The notes under the pieces were generated by a model. That model did not search any database, was not told the origin of the DNA, and saw only the letters and a program-made list of their open reading frames with translations. Positions 14,090-32,829 of a DNA stretch of 64,000 nucleotides are shown piece after piece. Both the position numbers and the translations under genes were made by a program. Positions within the stretch are counted from its first letter, which is position 1. Every line of letters begins with the position of its first letter. Source of the stretch: Balaenoptera acutorostrata (lineage: Eukaryota > Chordata > Mammalia > Artiodactyla > Balaenopteridae); the NCBI RefSeq assembly GCF_949987535.1, contig NC_080068.1, positions 81,741,254-81,805,253 of the forward strand, in the 5' to 3' direction.

Positions 14090-16330
14090 TTCTATTTCAA
14101 GAAAAACAATACACAAACAAATGCTCATGGATTAGAAGAATTAATATTCAATACTACCCAAGGTGATCTATAGATTCAATACAATCCCTATCAAAATCCC
14201 AATGGTACTCTTTATAGAAATAGAAAAAAATTTTCTAAAATTCATATAGAACCAAAAAAGACCCTGAGTAAGCAATCTTGAGTAAGAACAAAGCTGGGGG
14301 CATCACATGTCCTGATTTCAAAATATATCACAAAGCTACAGTAACAACAGTATGGTACTGGCATAAAAACAGACATAAAGACCAATGGAACAGAATAGAG
14401 AGCCTAGAAATAAATCCACACATCTATAGCCAACTGATCTTCTACAAGAATACCAAGAACACACAATGGGGAAAGGCTACCCTATTCAATAAATGGTTTG
14501 GGGAAAACTGGATACTCATATGCAGAATGAAATTGGACTTATCTCACACCACATGCAAAAATTAACTCAAAATGGATTAAATACATAAACATGCTGACTG
14601 GAAGGAAAATCAAAACTTTCATTGCTTAAAGTCGATGCAAGAGTTTACATAGAAAACTTGAAGGAATTCTCGAAAACAAATATTAGAAATAATGAGAAGG
14701 TTTAGAAAGGCGGCTGGCTTCAATACCACTGTAGAAAAATCTAATGCATTCATATATATATATTTATATGAGAAAACAAAAATTTTGCATACCATTTATA
14801 ATAGCAGTTAAAATTATAAGGTATCTAGGAATAAGCCTAGCAAAGCATGTGTAGTACATATGTGGGACTTTGATAACACTTCATTGAAAGACATTATAAA
14901 ACTACACAAATTGAAGCATACATTATAGGTAACAGATTTAAAGACTTAATATGCTAAAGATGTCATTTTTCTCCAAATTGACCCATACATCAGAGGAAAT
15001 TACTAGCAAAATCCCAGAGTTTGTTCTTGCGGACCTTAACGAACTGATTCTATTTTATACGAATGGGAAAGTTTCAAGAAAAACAGAAACAAAAATTCTC
15101 CTGAATAAAAAGAATATGATATGGCTTACCTATCAGATATCGACTTTTTAATTATAAAGCCTTAATAACTATGACGGTGTTAGATTGGCTCAGAACTATG
15201 TAAAAAGACTGACCAATGGGACAGCTCAGAAGAAGAAAACTTGTTATGTGACAGAGGAGGCTTTGCAGATTGTTAGAGAAAGAAAGAATCGTTCAATAAA
15301 TCATGCTGGTAAAATGTTATCCACATGGAAAAAAAAGAATTCCTACCTCACACTGTATATAAAAGTCAATTTCAGATGGATCAAAGACTTACTTGAAATT
15401 CAAACCTTTAAAATTATAAGATAATAAAGAGGACCATTTTTATAATTTAGGAGATATAAGTATTTTAGGACTGAGCAAAAAGCACTGATCATTAAAGAAA
15501 AACATGATAAATCTGTCACATAAATATAAAAATACAGGCCACAAACTGACAAAGGATTAACATTGAGACCATAAACAATCCTACAAATCAACGTAAAAAG
15601 TTCAAAAATGAGCAAAGAAATTAAGATACCTCACATATAAGAAAACACAAATGTCTAACAAAAGCCATTATGAAAGGTGTCACCTTCATTGTAATCAGAG
15701 CATTGCAGATTAAAACCACATGAGATCCATTTTACACCTATTAAATTTTCCAAATTACAAAATCTGACAATATACAAGGCTAGAAAAGATAAAAAGCAAT
15801 AGTGGGAGCATGAAATTTAGTTCTACCAGTTCGTAAAACTTGTAAAATTGTACATGTGCCTACCCTATGACTGAACATGACTTCTAGGTAGATACTCTAA
15901 AGAAGTGCTTACACAAATACACTTTGAGTGAAGAATAATCATAATAGTACTATTCGTTTTAGCAAAAAAATTGAAACTACCCAAATGTCCATCAGTAAGA
16001 ATACTGATAAATAAAATACTAAGTTATTCAATAGAATATTATATAGAAGTGAAAATGAACTTTACACAATTATAAATGGAAAAGCAAGACTATAAGACTA
16101 TACACAGTAGGGTACCATTTTTACAAACGGTAAGCACAAACAAAACCAAACAAGGTATTGTATAGTGATGAATAAAAATATATTGATAGAACTAAAAAAT
16201 AAAAGCAAAGGAATGATTCATAATTTCCTAGTAGTGGTTAACTTTGGTGAAGATGAAGAGCAATTAGGGTAGCGAGGTAAGGGATGGGATGGGGAGAGAT
16301 AAGTAAGAAGATGTAATTGTATTGATAATA
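14090..16330 (+). mobile_element. Decayed sense-strand L1, ORF2 C-terminal part and 3' UTR
   Basis: At 14278-14565 a frame reads [18 protein letters not shown] then [17 protein letters not shown], which is L1 ORF2. Further decayed ORF2 and 3' UTR-like sequence follows to about 16330 (for example ACCCAAATGTCCATCAGTAA at 15979). Stops and gaps are frequent, so this is an ancient copy or several pieces of it. Confidence 0.75.
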
Positions 16331-17350
16331 TCTAATTTCTTAAGTTATGTGGTAGCTTTACCAGTTTCTCCATTTTATTATTTTTTGCAATATGATGCAT
16401 ATATTGTACAAATATTCTTGTGTATGACTCACATATTACATTTTAATAAGATGATCTTAAAACCAATAGCATTATATAGAAATGGCATTTTTCATGCAAA
16501 AAATTTCCCATCTAACTCTCTAAAATATTTCTTGCATAATATGGAATAAGTTTCCATTTAATAAATTAATTTCTCCTTTCATTACTGTCAAGAAATCTTT
16601 TCTGGCTCATAATTAAATAACTCTCATCTTTTCCCCAGAAATCATTCACACATGAAGGAATGAACTGCAACAAAGACCTTTTATTCTTTATATTCAAACT
16701 ATGTTTTGGCCTCAAATTGTTTTTATCTTTTTTATCTTCTGAGGTGTGGATTGCTTCATTGTGTTTCTATTTCCACAGAAAATGTTCAACTGGCTTTCAC
16801 CCTTTGATGAAAGAATGTTAAATAAATAGTTCATATAGGTTCTCATTTAATTGCTTTATGCTACACTGGATGGGGAAAATGCACCGCCCATGTCTAGCAC
16901 TAATAGCAACAGAGCATATTATAACTTATCAATTTAGTATTGTCAGAAAGTATAGAAAATTAATGACACAATTTACTTTTCCACAAATTTACTCATTAAT
17001 TTATTTAATTCACCTAATTCAACATAGCACTGACTGTTATAATTATGCTGAGTGATGATAAATGGAAAAGGGAATTTAATAACACTATGGTGTGATTTAG
17101 GATGTACAAAAGAATAGGGCTGGCACAAAGAGAGGAGTGGTCAATCCCTCCTGGAGATCAGAGACTGTCTTGACAGATAAGGAAAGAGCTGAGCTTCAAC
17201 TTATAGAGTAAATGAGAGTTCTTCAGCTAAACATGGTAGAAAAAGCGAAGAGATCACGTACTAAGGCAAAGAAATTGAGAAGAAAAAAGAAATTGACACT
17301 GGCTAGTTGAATTGATGACAAATGGCAATCTTAGAATGCTGGATGAAATG

Positions 17351-17396
<46 letters not shown>

Positions 17397-18199
17397 GTTG
17401 GAGGAACTCAAAAGCTGGAAAGAAAATCCCCTAGATCTGGGGAAAAAATCTCAAAAAGCTAGAATCCTCTTTCCTCCCTTGGGAACATGAGGGACTGATT
17501 CTATGAATCCTCCCACCCTCATCAGCCTGCTCCCCCCCCCACCAACCATGCACACACATCAGATGTGTGCGGTCTAGAGTCTAACGTGTACTCAGGCACA
17601 TTAGATACAGCCTCCAGCTGTCAGCTGGAACTAACTCAGTCAAAAAACTGGAATCCCCAAAGGGCAGCACTGGCTATGAAATGAGAAACAACAAAAACAA
17701 CCAAAATCCCTTTGAACGCTAGCTCAAGAAAGCTACAAAGAAGCACACAGAAGCTGCTCTGGGTGGAAGGGAAGGGGAGAAGAAAAGCTGATCTGATCAA
17801 AAATTATAATCAATACTCAGAAATGAATTTCTAAGGCTAAGAGTCATAGAATGGAATTAGTATGATAGTTTACTAGATTAACCATGGTAATAGATAACAT
17901 AGTTAATATCATGCTCATAGGTGATAAAATAATCTGAATGAAACTTAAAAAAAAAGTGTTTACAATGATTAAAGGAATAAAAGAAGAAATAGGAAGCATA
18001 ATGAAAAAACGGAGTACCTTGGAAAAAGTTTTCTTAAGACCTTTAAAACATAGCAATAGCCTTTTAGAAATGAGAATTTTAATTAATAAAATGAACAGCT
18101 TAAACAATTGACAGTAAAATTGGTAAAATATATAATAAATCTAAGGAAACCTCTGCAAATACAGCATATAAAGTATTAAAAAATATTTAAGATTAAGGT
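16331..18199. other. Intron 5 sequence
   Basis: AT-rich with the (AC)n tract. Between 17640 and 18180 it looks like a decayed LINE, not assignable. No exon candidate. Confidence 0.45.
17353..17394. repeat. (AC)n microsatellite
   Basis: About 21 uninterrupted AC units in DTHD1 intron 5, likely polymorphic. Confidence 0.95.
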
Positions 18200-19480
18200 G
18201 GACAACAGAATAAATTATGTTTAACCCATTTATATTTAATATAACTGATGATTTTATTTATATGATATTTTCTCTTTAATGTCACCATGCTGTTTTCTTG
18301 TTTTCTTTCTGTTGCCACTTTGCCATATGAAATTTTACTTTTTCTTTTGCTTTTATATTATTTATATTCAATACCAGATATTTGAAAATAAGAATTACTC
18401 TCCTATTCTTGATCTCTTAAATTTTATTTTATCCTTAGCTCATTAATTTTATCTACTTATTAATTTTGTTAAGAACCAGTGAGTAGTACATTTCGTGAGC
18501 CCTTGTATTAAAAAACAAAAAAAACTTGTTTGTTAGGTGAAAACCCTAATTCCACAACGTCTTCCCTTCAAATCTTTGATGGCTTTAGTCCATTTTTCCT
18601 TGATATTTCATGCTGCAAAGAATGAGCCTAGGGCTAGACTTATTTTATTCCTTCTTAATCTGTTTGTGCTGAATGGATGCTTATAGAATTACGTTTTATT
18701 TAAATGTACATTTCAATTTGCCATGTTTTATCTAAGTATAGGGGTTTTTTTCATAAATTTTGAGATCAACACTTTCTAACTCAAGGTTTTAATCAACATC
18801 AGAAAATAACATTTCCATGCCTTTGTTGCTTCTTTTTTTTTTTTTAATTTTTATTTATTCATTTATTTATTCATTCATTTATGGCTGTGTTGGGTCTTCG
18901 TTTCTGTGTGAGGGCTTTCTCCAGTTGTGGCAAGTGGGGGCCACCCTTCATCACGGTGCGCGGGCCTCTCACTGTAGCGGCCTCTCTTGTTGCGGAGCAC
19001 AGGCTCCAGACGCGCAGGCTCAGTAATTGTGGCTCACGGGTGTAGCTGCTCCGCGGCATGTGGGATCTTCCCAGACCAGGGCTCGAACCCGTGTCCCCTG
19101 CATTGGCAGGCAGATTCTCAACCACTGCGCCACCAGGGAAGCCCCTTTTGTTGCTTCTTGTATGATTGTTTTGGTCTCTTTCAATGGTGCTTATAATTAT
19201 TAGGTTACATCACTTCAGATGAGTCCTTATCATAGCTTGGTGACTTTTCATCTGAGCTTTTTATCTTTGTATCTCATCCTGTTGTTCTTCATTCTTTTCC
19301 TGGTCTATCCTGATGGCTTTCTGTTTCTTAGAAATTTTGCTTATTGAATACTACTTAAACTTACAAAATAGATTTCTATAAAATCCTCCAGGTAACTGTA
19401 ATTCTCATTATTCAAATTACTGTGAAATGTCAGGATGATATTCTCTTTCCTTATTTCTATAGTTTGTTTTTTGTTATTTC
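18200..19480 (-). mobile_element. Ancient antisense LINE sequence (L1/HAL1-like)
   Basis: T-rich sequence with ACCCATTTATATTTAATATA at 18228 and a following ORF1-like antisense region on both sides of SINE copy 3. It is too decayed to assign to a subfamily. Confidence 0.4.
18835..19146 (-). mobile_element. CHR-type SINE, copy 3
   Basis: Same family as the other copies, minus strand, with a T-rich left end containing ATTTATT/ATTCATT repeats. The flanking 13-base duplication TTTGTTGCTTCTT lies at 18822-18834 and 19147-19159. It is in DTHD1 intron 5, in the sense orientation of the gene. Confidence 0.9.
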
Positions 19481-20729
19481 TGTTCTTCTTTTGAAGTCTT
19501 GGTACTGATTGGTATTGATTTTTTTTTCCTTAAGACATCATGGAGGACTTGGGCTTTTTCTTATCCTTGAATGAATATTTTTCTGCCCACTTTCAATTTG
19601 GTTGCTGTTTGAATCTCTTTCTTAGATCTAGAGGGCAGATCCATGTGCATAATTTCTAAACCAATTTTCAGTGTCTAGTCATTTTTACTGAGTATAATTT
19701 CTCTGGACGAAGGTGTAACCTTCTCCTATCTGTGCTGACTGGATTTCCAACGCTTTGAGTCGACTAAGTGTATGAAAATGTGCCACACTCAGCATGCATA
19801 TCTTTTAGGGATCTTATCACCTCTACCATTATCCCTACACTTTTGGCAATTTCATTTTTGACAATGCAATACACTGCCTCTAATTTCTCTCCACATTCTG
19901 CCCTGTTGTTTCTGAGGGATATGGAAATACAGCAAAGGAGAGGCAAAGAAACACTCATCTAGTCACTTCCACAAATGATATCTGTGTATTACAGGGATAC
20001 ATTTTTATTCTCATTGGTATATATAGACTATGGGATCAACAATCAGGGGCAGGCAAATTGGTTTTCTATTATCTTTCTGTCAAATAGAGCTGCTTTGTTT
20101 TATGATGTAAAGTACATGTCAGGTACAAATTATTTTTATTAATCCTTTGCAATCTACTCTATAGACAGTAGAAATACTAGATTCTAGCAATAGGTTACCA
20201 GTCAGAATCAATTTTTAGAGTAAAGCTCTCATCTTTAATATATATATGTATATATACATATAAAATGTATATGTATATGAAGTACATATATCTATATATT
20301 TTAGGGGCTTTTGAAAGAGAATGTCTTAGTCTGTTAGACTAATACATTTAAATAGGAAGCTCCAGGATATTTCTGGTTTTAAATCTTACCTTACCATGAT
20401 ATACAGGAACATGGATTAACTCAGTGCCAATTGGGAGATATATATATATCCCAAGAAGCAAAAGCAGGTACAAATGGATCGTGTCTATATTTCTATGTTG
20501 TCTCTCACTTACCTAATACTAGGGAAAGTTTAACTTCATCTCCTAGCCACAACCCAATGTTCTACTATTGTCAGTTTCCTAAATTAGAAACAGTGGTAAA
20601 GAGCAAATAATCCACTTCTCGATTTCTAGTCCTGCAGCCTCAAACTAAATAGATGATGGCTACGTAGAGTCATGATTAGGAATAGGGTTATGTTGAGTCC
20701 AGACCAAGCTTGCACACTTCTCACGTACA
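19481..20729. other. Intron 5 sequence
   Basis: Contains the AT-rich palindromic tract; the rest is unassigned. No exon with the required phase. Confidence 0.45.
20233..20300. repeat. AT-rich near-palindromic tract
   Basis: Alternating TATATA and GTATATAC type words that can pair with themselves, in intron 5. Confidence 0.6.
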
Positions 20730-21035
20730 GTCCTTCCTTGGTATCCAGATGCAAAAGATTGATTCTAGGACCCCCAGAGGTACCAAAATCTGTGGATGCT
20801 CAAGTCTCTTATGTAAAATGGTGTAGTCTTTGCATATAACCTACACACATCTTCCCATATACTTTAATCATCTCAAGATTACTTACAATACTTAATACAA
20901 TGTAAATGGTATATAAATAGTTGCCAGTGCATGGCAAATTCAAGTTTTGCTTTCAGGAACTTGCTAGAATTTTTAAAAAATATTATCAACCCACAGTAGG
21001 TTGAATCCTCAGATGTGGAACCTGGGAATAACTGT
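20730..21035 (-). mobile_element. MER2-like Tigger DNA transposon relic
   Basis: CAGTCCTTCCTTGGTATCCA at the left, GGACCCCCAGAGGTACCAAAA and ATGCTCAAGTCTC inside, and CAGTAGGTTGAATCCTCAGA toward the right match the MER2 nonautonomous Tigger pattern with partly complementary ends. It is in DTHD1 intron 5. Orientation is uncertain. Confidence 0.65.
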
Positions 21036-23346
<2,311 letters not shown>

Positions 23347-23409
23347 TTAAAGGACATTAATAGTGCATTGCTCTGGAAGTACATGCTGTACATATTCTCT
23401 GGCTGTGGG

Positions 23410-23434
23410 AAAAAACAACAACAACAACAACAAC
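23410..23434. repeat. (CAA)n microsatellite
   Basis: About seven CAA units about 90 bases beyond exon 4 on the upstream side of the gene. Confidence 0.85.
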
Positions 23435-25199
23435 TATATGCTGTCCCTGTAATCTCCCACAATTGAGAATTACTTCATTAACCCCAAATGGATGGTCCTT
23501 TCATGAGATGAAGTAGAAGTAGATATTAGGAGTTTCTCAAATTTGAACTACACGATAGAAAAGAGAGAAATAAATGTATTTTTAAATTTAAATTATTCCC
23601 CCCAAAAGGTAAATCGATAATGGGCAATCACATTTAGTGTTTTCACAAATATTAATTATATTTGGAGTCCTGTCCTCCTTTACCAGAATGGACTTGGACT
23701 TTAAATATTGGCCTTTATCCAGAAGATTTAACAATGTTTTAGGAATTCCAAGGACTGAAAAATTTCATCATTTGGGTAGTTTACACAAATCCTACAGCAC
23801 CTGTACTATCAGCAAATTCTTCCTGCTGACAATTCACAGTCTCTTGATAAAGTAATTTTCTCTGTCATTTTCTCTATTTCTCTCTTCCATGCAGGGGGAA
23901 CAGATGATTGCAAAGAGACACATTTGTGTTTCTTTTTTATATAGTGACATTTAAATTTGGAATGCATATATGCAGGGACATATTCAAGCTTTTTTATCAC
24001 ACAAAAAGGAATTGAGTACATAAATGAAAACAAAATTATCTACTCATATAATCACCAAAGCTTAAAATGAAGAGGAAGACTTAGAAGTAATCTGGTCTAT
24101 TCATGCTTCCCTAAACACCAGCTGGGCTCCACCCAGGCATGAGAGGATAATCATGCAGACACACACACAAACATTTCAGGGACAGTAACAATGGAAAATA
24201 ATCTATCATTTGAAAACTGACTAAGGAAGAGATTTCACAATATCATGTCATGAATCCATTGTTGGGAAAATTCAGGGCATGATGGATGTTCTTAATTGGC
24301 TGGAGGGAAAATGGTGAGAGGTAAGAAAGAAAGGTTCTCTGGGAACTCATTATGGTTGCCATGCAGTTGGAGTACATTTGGTAGGTTCTTGGGAAATGGA
24401 AGGGTTTTTAAGCAGGGGTGTGTCAAGAGCAGAACTCTGATGATGGTTTATCTGACGCCAGAATTAGAATTCTTAAATGTTGTATGAACCACATAAAAAT
24501 TTGGAAGGAACCTAGAGTTTAAATTTTCTTGAGCTAAATATAGGGATAACAACCATTAGAAAACTATAAAAGAAAATATATGCTTTTTTTTTTTTTCAGT
24601 AGACAATGGCTCTCTTATTTTTTTCTTTTGCATTTTCTATTCACTAATCATCTTGCATGCCCATTTGGTGAAAAGCACATGTGCTATGAACTGTTTTTTG
24701 TTTTCATTATGATAGTCACACAGATGGGTCAAGATTAAAAAGCCACACGTAAGAGCAATGATAAGTAGACTATTATACTTACAGACTTCCTAGACTAAAT
24801 ATAAAATATCTTAGTTGCATGAATTGGCATAAATAATTAGAACAGGCTTAGTTTTCATATTCAACTGTATAACTTTGTTTGTAACTCAGAAAAGACCCAA
24901 ATCAGAAGAGATAAATTAAAAAGAATTGTTTGCATGTGTGGCTTTTTTTTTACATTTATTCCCTGCCCTCTTCTTCAAATAATGATACCTTATATAAAGC
25001 TGAAAAGACAAATATTTTAATTATTTAAAAATAAGTTCAGTGACCCACAGAAGAACCTTAAACTTTAACTCCCATCAACTCTCTGCTAAGTTTAATAATT
25101 ATGTGTATATTCTTTCTTCAAAACATATGAATTTGTCACCATAGATGGCTTCAGAGTTATTATAAGAAAGTCTACCATGAAAACGATAATTTATTAACT
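23435..25199. other. Intron 3 of DTHD1, upstream part
   Basis: No exon candidate and no clearly assignable repeat. Confidence 0.5.
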
Positions 25200-25440
25200 A
25201 CTAACATGTGTTTATAGACTTCCTTTTATCTTCTTAAGTGTATTTTCTCATTTAATCCTTATTACCCTATCAGGTAGATACTATTATTGTATTCATTTTT
25301 TAGATGAAAAATATTGAGTCATATCAAGGTTACATAATTTACTCAAGTTCACATAGCAGGAAAGTGTAGGAACCAAACTTCAGACCCAGCCAATCTTCCG
25401 CGACAACCCACATCCTAACTACCACATATACTGTTTTCCA
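25200..25440 (-). repeat. MIR SINE relic
   Basis: Antisense MIR: TTTCTCATTTAATCCTTAT, GTAGATACTATTATTG, then the decayed CTCAAGTTCACATAGCAGG. Confidence 0.65.
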
Positions 25441-25907
25441 TGTACAGACTAATAACTAGACTTAATAACTATCTCAAGGCATACACATACATACACACAC
25501 AAATTGTTTAGTTTTTACATATTTTCCTAACCCATGAATGATAAAAATAAAGCTAGTGTCATCTGGGGACTCTAGAATTCTTAAATTTAGACAGAGGTCC
25601 ATCCCATTAGAAATGTTAGTCTAAAGCTAGTCTAAGGTGTGAAGCTAATTAAACCATGATGTTGGCTTTGCTTCCCAGGCAAAAATATGACACTTGCTGG
25701 GTCCTAGACTCAAGTTCTTCACTCCCAAATTTGACCAATAAGCTCTGCTCTTTTATCTTTATGGATAGCAAAACAAAACAAAACAAAAACAAAAAAACAC
25801 ATGAATTCACTGGCATAAATCTTATCAACCCTTCCATTTTATACCAATGGAGTAATTTTATCTGTACTATGATCTGGTAGTCTGAGTAATAGTTAGAAGA
25901 GAAGTCA

Positions 25908-26294
<387 letters not shown>

Positions 26295-26329
26295 TCATTT
26301 TTTCAGATATTTGATTTATAGACTGTATA

Positions 26330-26600
26330 GTGAAATGCCTAAGAGCACAAGCTCTAGAGCCACGTTGTCATGGTATGAATCCCTGCTCTCCCACTTAGTA
26401 ACTCTGTGACCTTGGGCAAGATACTTAAACTCTCTATGCCTCAGTTTCCTCAACTGTAAAATAGTGATAAAATAATACCTATCTCATAGGAAGAATGAGA
26501 ATTAAATGAACTATTATACAGTAAGTAATTAAAAAGCTGTGCCTGGCACATAGAAAGTACTATATATATTAAGCTATTGTTACTATTGTTATTACTATTA
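26330..26600 (+). repeat. MIR SINE relic
   Basis: Well preserved: AGAGCACAAGCTCTAGAGCC, TGTGACCTTGGGCAAGATAC, CTCAGTTTCCTCAACTGTAA and GTGCCTGGCACATAGAAAG in order. It lies just upstream of exon 3 in intron 2. Confidence 0.85.
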
Positions 26601-27009
26601 TTATTTAAGCAGATGATTCATTCTTGTTTTGTTCACTTCAAATATAAATCTGAAGATTGCTGAAGCTTCTTGATAAACCAAATACTAGTGCCTGAATAGT
26701 CTTCTAAATTTGGAGGAAAGGTATAGATATGGTAGTGGAATTGTTTATTACATTTTTAAGAAAAATAGAGAAAGGTACAAAAGTGCTGTGAATGTATGTT
26801 TAATCAAAGTAAATAGAAACAGAATATTTACAGTCCTCAAAGAATCAATCCAAAAACTGATTTTGAAAATTGGTTTTACTCTTGCTTTTTGTACCATCAC
26901 CTTTGCCTAAGATTTTAGAGTCTTATAGATTTGAATTCAATTTTGAGATCAGTCACTATTTGTTTGACCTTTAACATTTTAACAGTTAACCTTTAACTAT
27001 TATTTTAAA

Positions 27010-27260
27010 ATAGCTAATATTTTAGCTCTTTCTATGTACCAGGTTTTAAGCTATACATTATTTCATTCAAATCCTCACACTATGGATATGAGGTACTACT
27101 CACCCATGGGCAGGTACTACTGTAATTACTATTTTACAGATAAAGAAACTGAAGTTTAGAAATTTTAACTTGCTGAGGATCACACAGATGGTAAGTTGTA
27201 GAATCAATAAATGAGCCCATCTATCTTTAACACAAAAGCCCAAACTTTCTAATATAGTAT
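27010..27260 (-). repeat. MIR SINE relic
   Basis: Antisense MIR: ATTTTACAGATAAAGAAACTG, then GAGGATCACACAGATGG. Confidence 0.75.
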
Positions 27261-28789
27261 CATACTTCCTCAAATCATTCCAAAACACTGGTTTCTTTAT
27301 CCATTACAAACTGAAACGAATACCAGATCCACAATAATGTGAGGGTTGAATGAGATTAAATATTTCAACTTCTTATAGTAGTGGGTTAACGTAAATGAGT
27401 GTTCAATAAATGTTAGCTCTCTATATTACAACTACCAGCTTGCATTTCCCCTCTTCTCGCTATTTCTCATTTCATACCAGTGAAATGATTGAAATATAAA
27501 CAATGTCAAAAAGAAATGAGGATCTTTATAAAATGCAGCATTAATATCAAGTTCTAGAATAATCAGCTTTTAACTATTTTTCAGTTAGTAAATTGAATGT
27601 TATAGTGCCCTTTAACACAGAAATCTAGAAAATATGTTGAAATTTCAGAGAGGGTTATTTATTTATATTTACAATTCTGAACCCATAAAGTTAGAAGGAA
27701 TAGAAAATTATCCAGCACATGGGTCTGTTTGAGTCTTCTCTGATCATGGTGATAATGGTATTTCAGAAAATTAGATACATTGTTTAATATAGGATACAAT
27801 GATCCAGTATTTTTTTAATCATCATAGCATTACTTTATTCATAAATTAATTTAAATCTTTAATATCATAAAATAGACAGTGTTCAAATTTCCCATTGTTG
27901 TTTTTAATTAGTTTCTTTTATCTGGATCCAAATAAAAGCCACAAATTGCAGTCAGTAGAACGTGTGTTTACCTCTTTTGCATTATATATGTTTCCCCTCA
28001 ATTTCTTCTGTCCTTCCTTCCTCCCTCCTTTCCTCCTTCCTCCCTCCGTCCCTCCCTCTCTCCCTTCCTTCCTTCCTTTTGGTCTTACTCTCACTCTCTT
28101 GGTCTCTTGCTCTCAGGCTGGGGGGATACTACAGATCCAGTCTTGTATAACTTTAAAAATGACTCTCTTTTGTGCCCTGGAAACCCAACTCAATACACTC
28201 TTCTTGCAAAAGACTGACAGACGAAGTAGGGCAAGGGGCCCTGTAAATGCTTCCATTTCCCCTAGACCTAATCAAATAGATCTAGTCCAGCCACTAAAAT
28301 AATCACATTGGTTTATTCTAGTGTTGTTTCCCTTTGTATACACTAAGACAACTACCCTGGAAGAGATAGGCTTTTTTCAAAACACTCTCCAGGGAGGAAT
28401 CACAACAGATTGTGAGCTAGGTTTTGTTTATGACTCTCATCTTTCTTGTGGCATGATGGCTTCCTAGTCTGAGGAATTGCAATGAGTAGTCATCTTCTGA
28501 AACATGCAAGCCAAGCAAAATTGGTTTGCATGACACAAAGAGGAAATCACTAACTAGGAAACACCTAAAGGAGGTGTTAGAGGGAGTGGTTCAGCAATGA
28601 CTCATTAGTTGATGCTTTGAGTCATTTCTGAATGTGAGGATATGAAGTGTTAATGTTTTTCTCAAGTGAAATGGGCAACCGCATATTGACTACTTTAATA
28701 GTTGTTTTGCAGGGGCAGTAAGCCTTTCAAACCAGGGGGGTCTTTCACGGGCTAAATATTACTGCTGTGACATCTATAGAATTCATTAG
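27261..28789. other. Intron 2 sequence
   Basis: Contains the polypyrimidine tract; ORFs over it are low-complexity. Nothing else recognised. Confidence 0.5.
28011..28080. repeat. Polypyrimidine (CCTT/CCCT)n tract
   Basis: About 70 bases of almost pure C and T on the plus strand, in intron 2. Confidence 0.9.
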
Positions 28790-28920
28790 ATTTTTAGACA
28801 TTTAGGGAAACTTACAGCTAAACCAGCTCAACCTCTTCATTTTATAGATGAGACAACTAAGGTCAAAGTGAGCAAAATGACTTGCCTGAGATCATAGACT
28901 CATTTATGGTGTTGTCCTGG
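28790..28920 (-). repeat. MIR SINE fragment
   Basis: ATTTTATAGATGAGACAACT and ATGACTTGCCTGAGATCATA match the antisense MIR core. Confidence 0.55.
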
Positions 28921-29049
28921 AAATGGTATTGTATTCTGAAAGAGCAGACACGGGATAAGTGAAGTTTGGTTGTGTGTGGGAGGTGGAGAAAGTGAGGGTT
29001 GTTGGAGGTGAAATAAATCAACATACTAATATTTAGCTGAGAGTGAACA

Positions 29050-29240
29050 TCTTCCAAGCAACAAGGTACTAGGCCCTTTAGGTGATTTTCTCATTTGACC
29101 TTACCAAATAATCCCAGCAATAATTTCTATAAATAAGAAAATGGGGCTAAGAAATGAAACAAGTTGCCCAGGGTCACAGAACTAGTAAGTAATAAAACAG
29201 GAGATAAATTTAAGTCTGTCTGTCTCCCAAGCCAATTATT
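29050..29240 (-). repeat. MIR SINE relic
   Basis: Antisense MIR core: GAAACAAGTTGCCCAGGGTC then ACAGAACTAGTAAGTAA. Confidence 0.65.
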
Positions 29241-32139
<2,899 letters not shown>

Positions 32140-32530
32140 AAAAAACTGCTTGTCCTGCCTCACACTAAGCCTATATTTTCCTACTTCTAAGTGTTGGGTC
32201 CTACTAATAACATCTCTGCTGGAATGCTCTTTTAAGGCCCCCAGTTTCTGGCTGCATAAATCCAATTCATTCCTTAAGCTTCAGGTTAGATACTGCATTT
32301 GTGCTAGTGAAATTCCCCACTCTAAAAATGGAATCTCACCTATTTCTGAAGACTTAACGCATTTCATTTTTATGTCTCTAATGGAATTAGCCTCAAAGTC
32401 CCTTGCATTATTCTGCAATTGCCTTAACTGATTTCCCATGTTAAATTGTTGGTCCCTTGTGGACAGAGACTCTATCCCGGTTTTTGTATGCTCCTTAGCG
32501 CTCTCACAGTGGCTACGCAATCAATATTTT
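32140..32530 (+). repeat. L2 LINE 3' relic
   Basis: Sense L2 3' end: GCTGGAATGCTCTTTTAAGG, then the CTTGTGGACAGAGACTCTAT region and an end like CAATCAATATTTTTT. It ends about 30 bases from the exon 1 donor of DTHD1. Confidence 0.6.
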
Positions 32531-32558
32531 TTAGAGAAAGAATAAAGGAAATACTTGC

Positions 32559-32829
32559 CTTGTCTCCAGGTACAATGATTCTCTTTGTCAAGCAGTACAT
32601 ACAGCTGCTGGCAGGTGGAGCGCAGAGTCCCTGCAGTGTGTTCCAAGAGTTGGTGAAGGGCCCCACTGAGTTCTTGACCCAGAAAGACCACTGTGGCTAT
32701 CCAAGTGGCCCCGCCAGCCCCTTCACAATGGTCTTCACCCAGGAGCGCCTGCTTTAGCATCAGGTTTTGTCTCCAAATCTGCTTCAATATTTGGCCTAGT
32801 TTACCTGAACCTATGTCTTCTGTATCCAT
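32559..32829 (-). CDS. DTHD1: DTHD1 exon 1 (start codon exon)
   Basis: The ATG at 32829-32827 has A at -3 and G at +4 (AAAATGG). An in-frame TAG lies 14 codons upstream (32871-32869) with no ATG between, so the start is well fixed. The 90 full codons begin MDTEDIGSGKLGQILKQIW and include a Gln/Leu-rich, probably helical stretch at residues 50-80. The exon ends ...R-Q plus one base (CAAG), followed by GCAAGT, a GC-type donor that matches the consensus apart from the C. The single leftover G joins AA of exon 2 to give Glu91. An alternative GT donor that keeps the frame is not visible. A 5' untranslated exon further upstream is possible but not demonstrable. Confidence 0.8.

Noticed and set aside
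17353..17394. Regular repeat as a CRISPR-like array
   Set aside because: A simple dinucleotide microsatellite without spacers, in a mammalian genome.
27895..28302. 135-codon plus-strand ORF
   Set aside because: It runs through the (CCTT)n tract and encodes Ser/Pro/Phe low-complexity sequence; inside a DTHD1 intron on the other strand.
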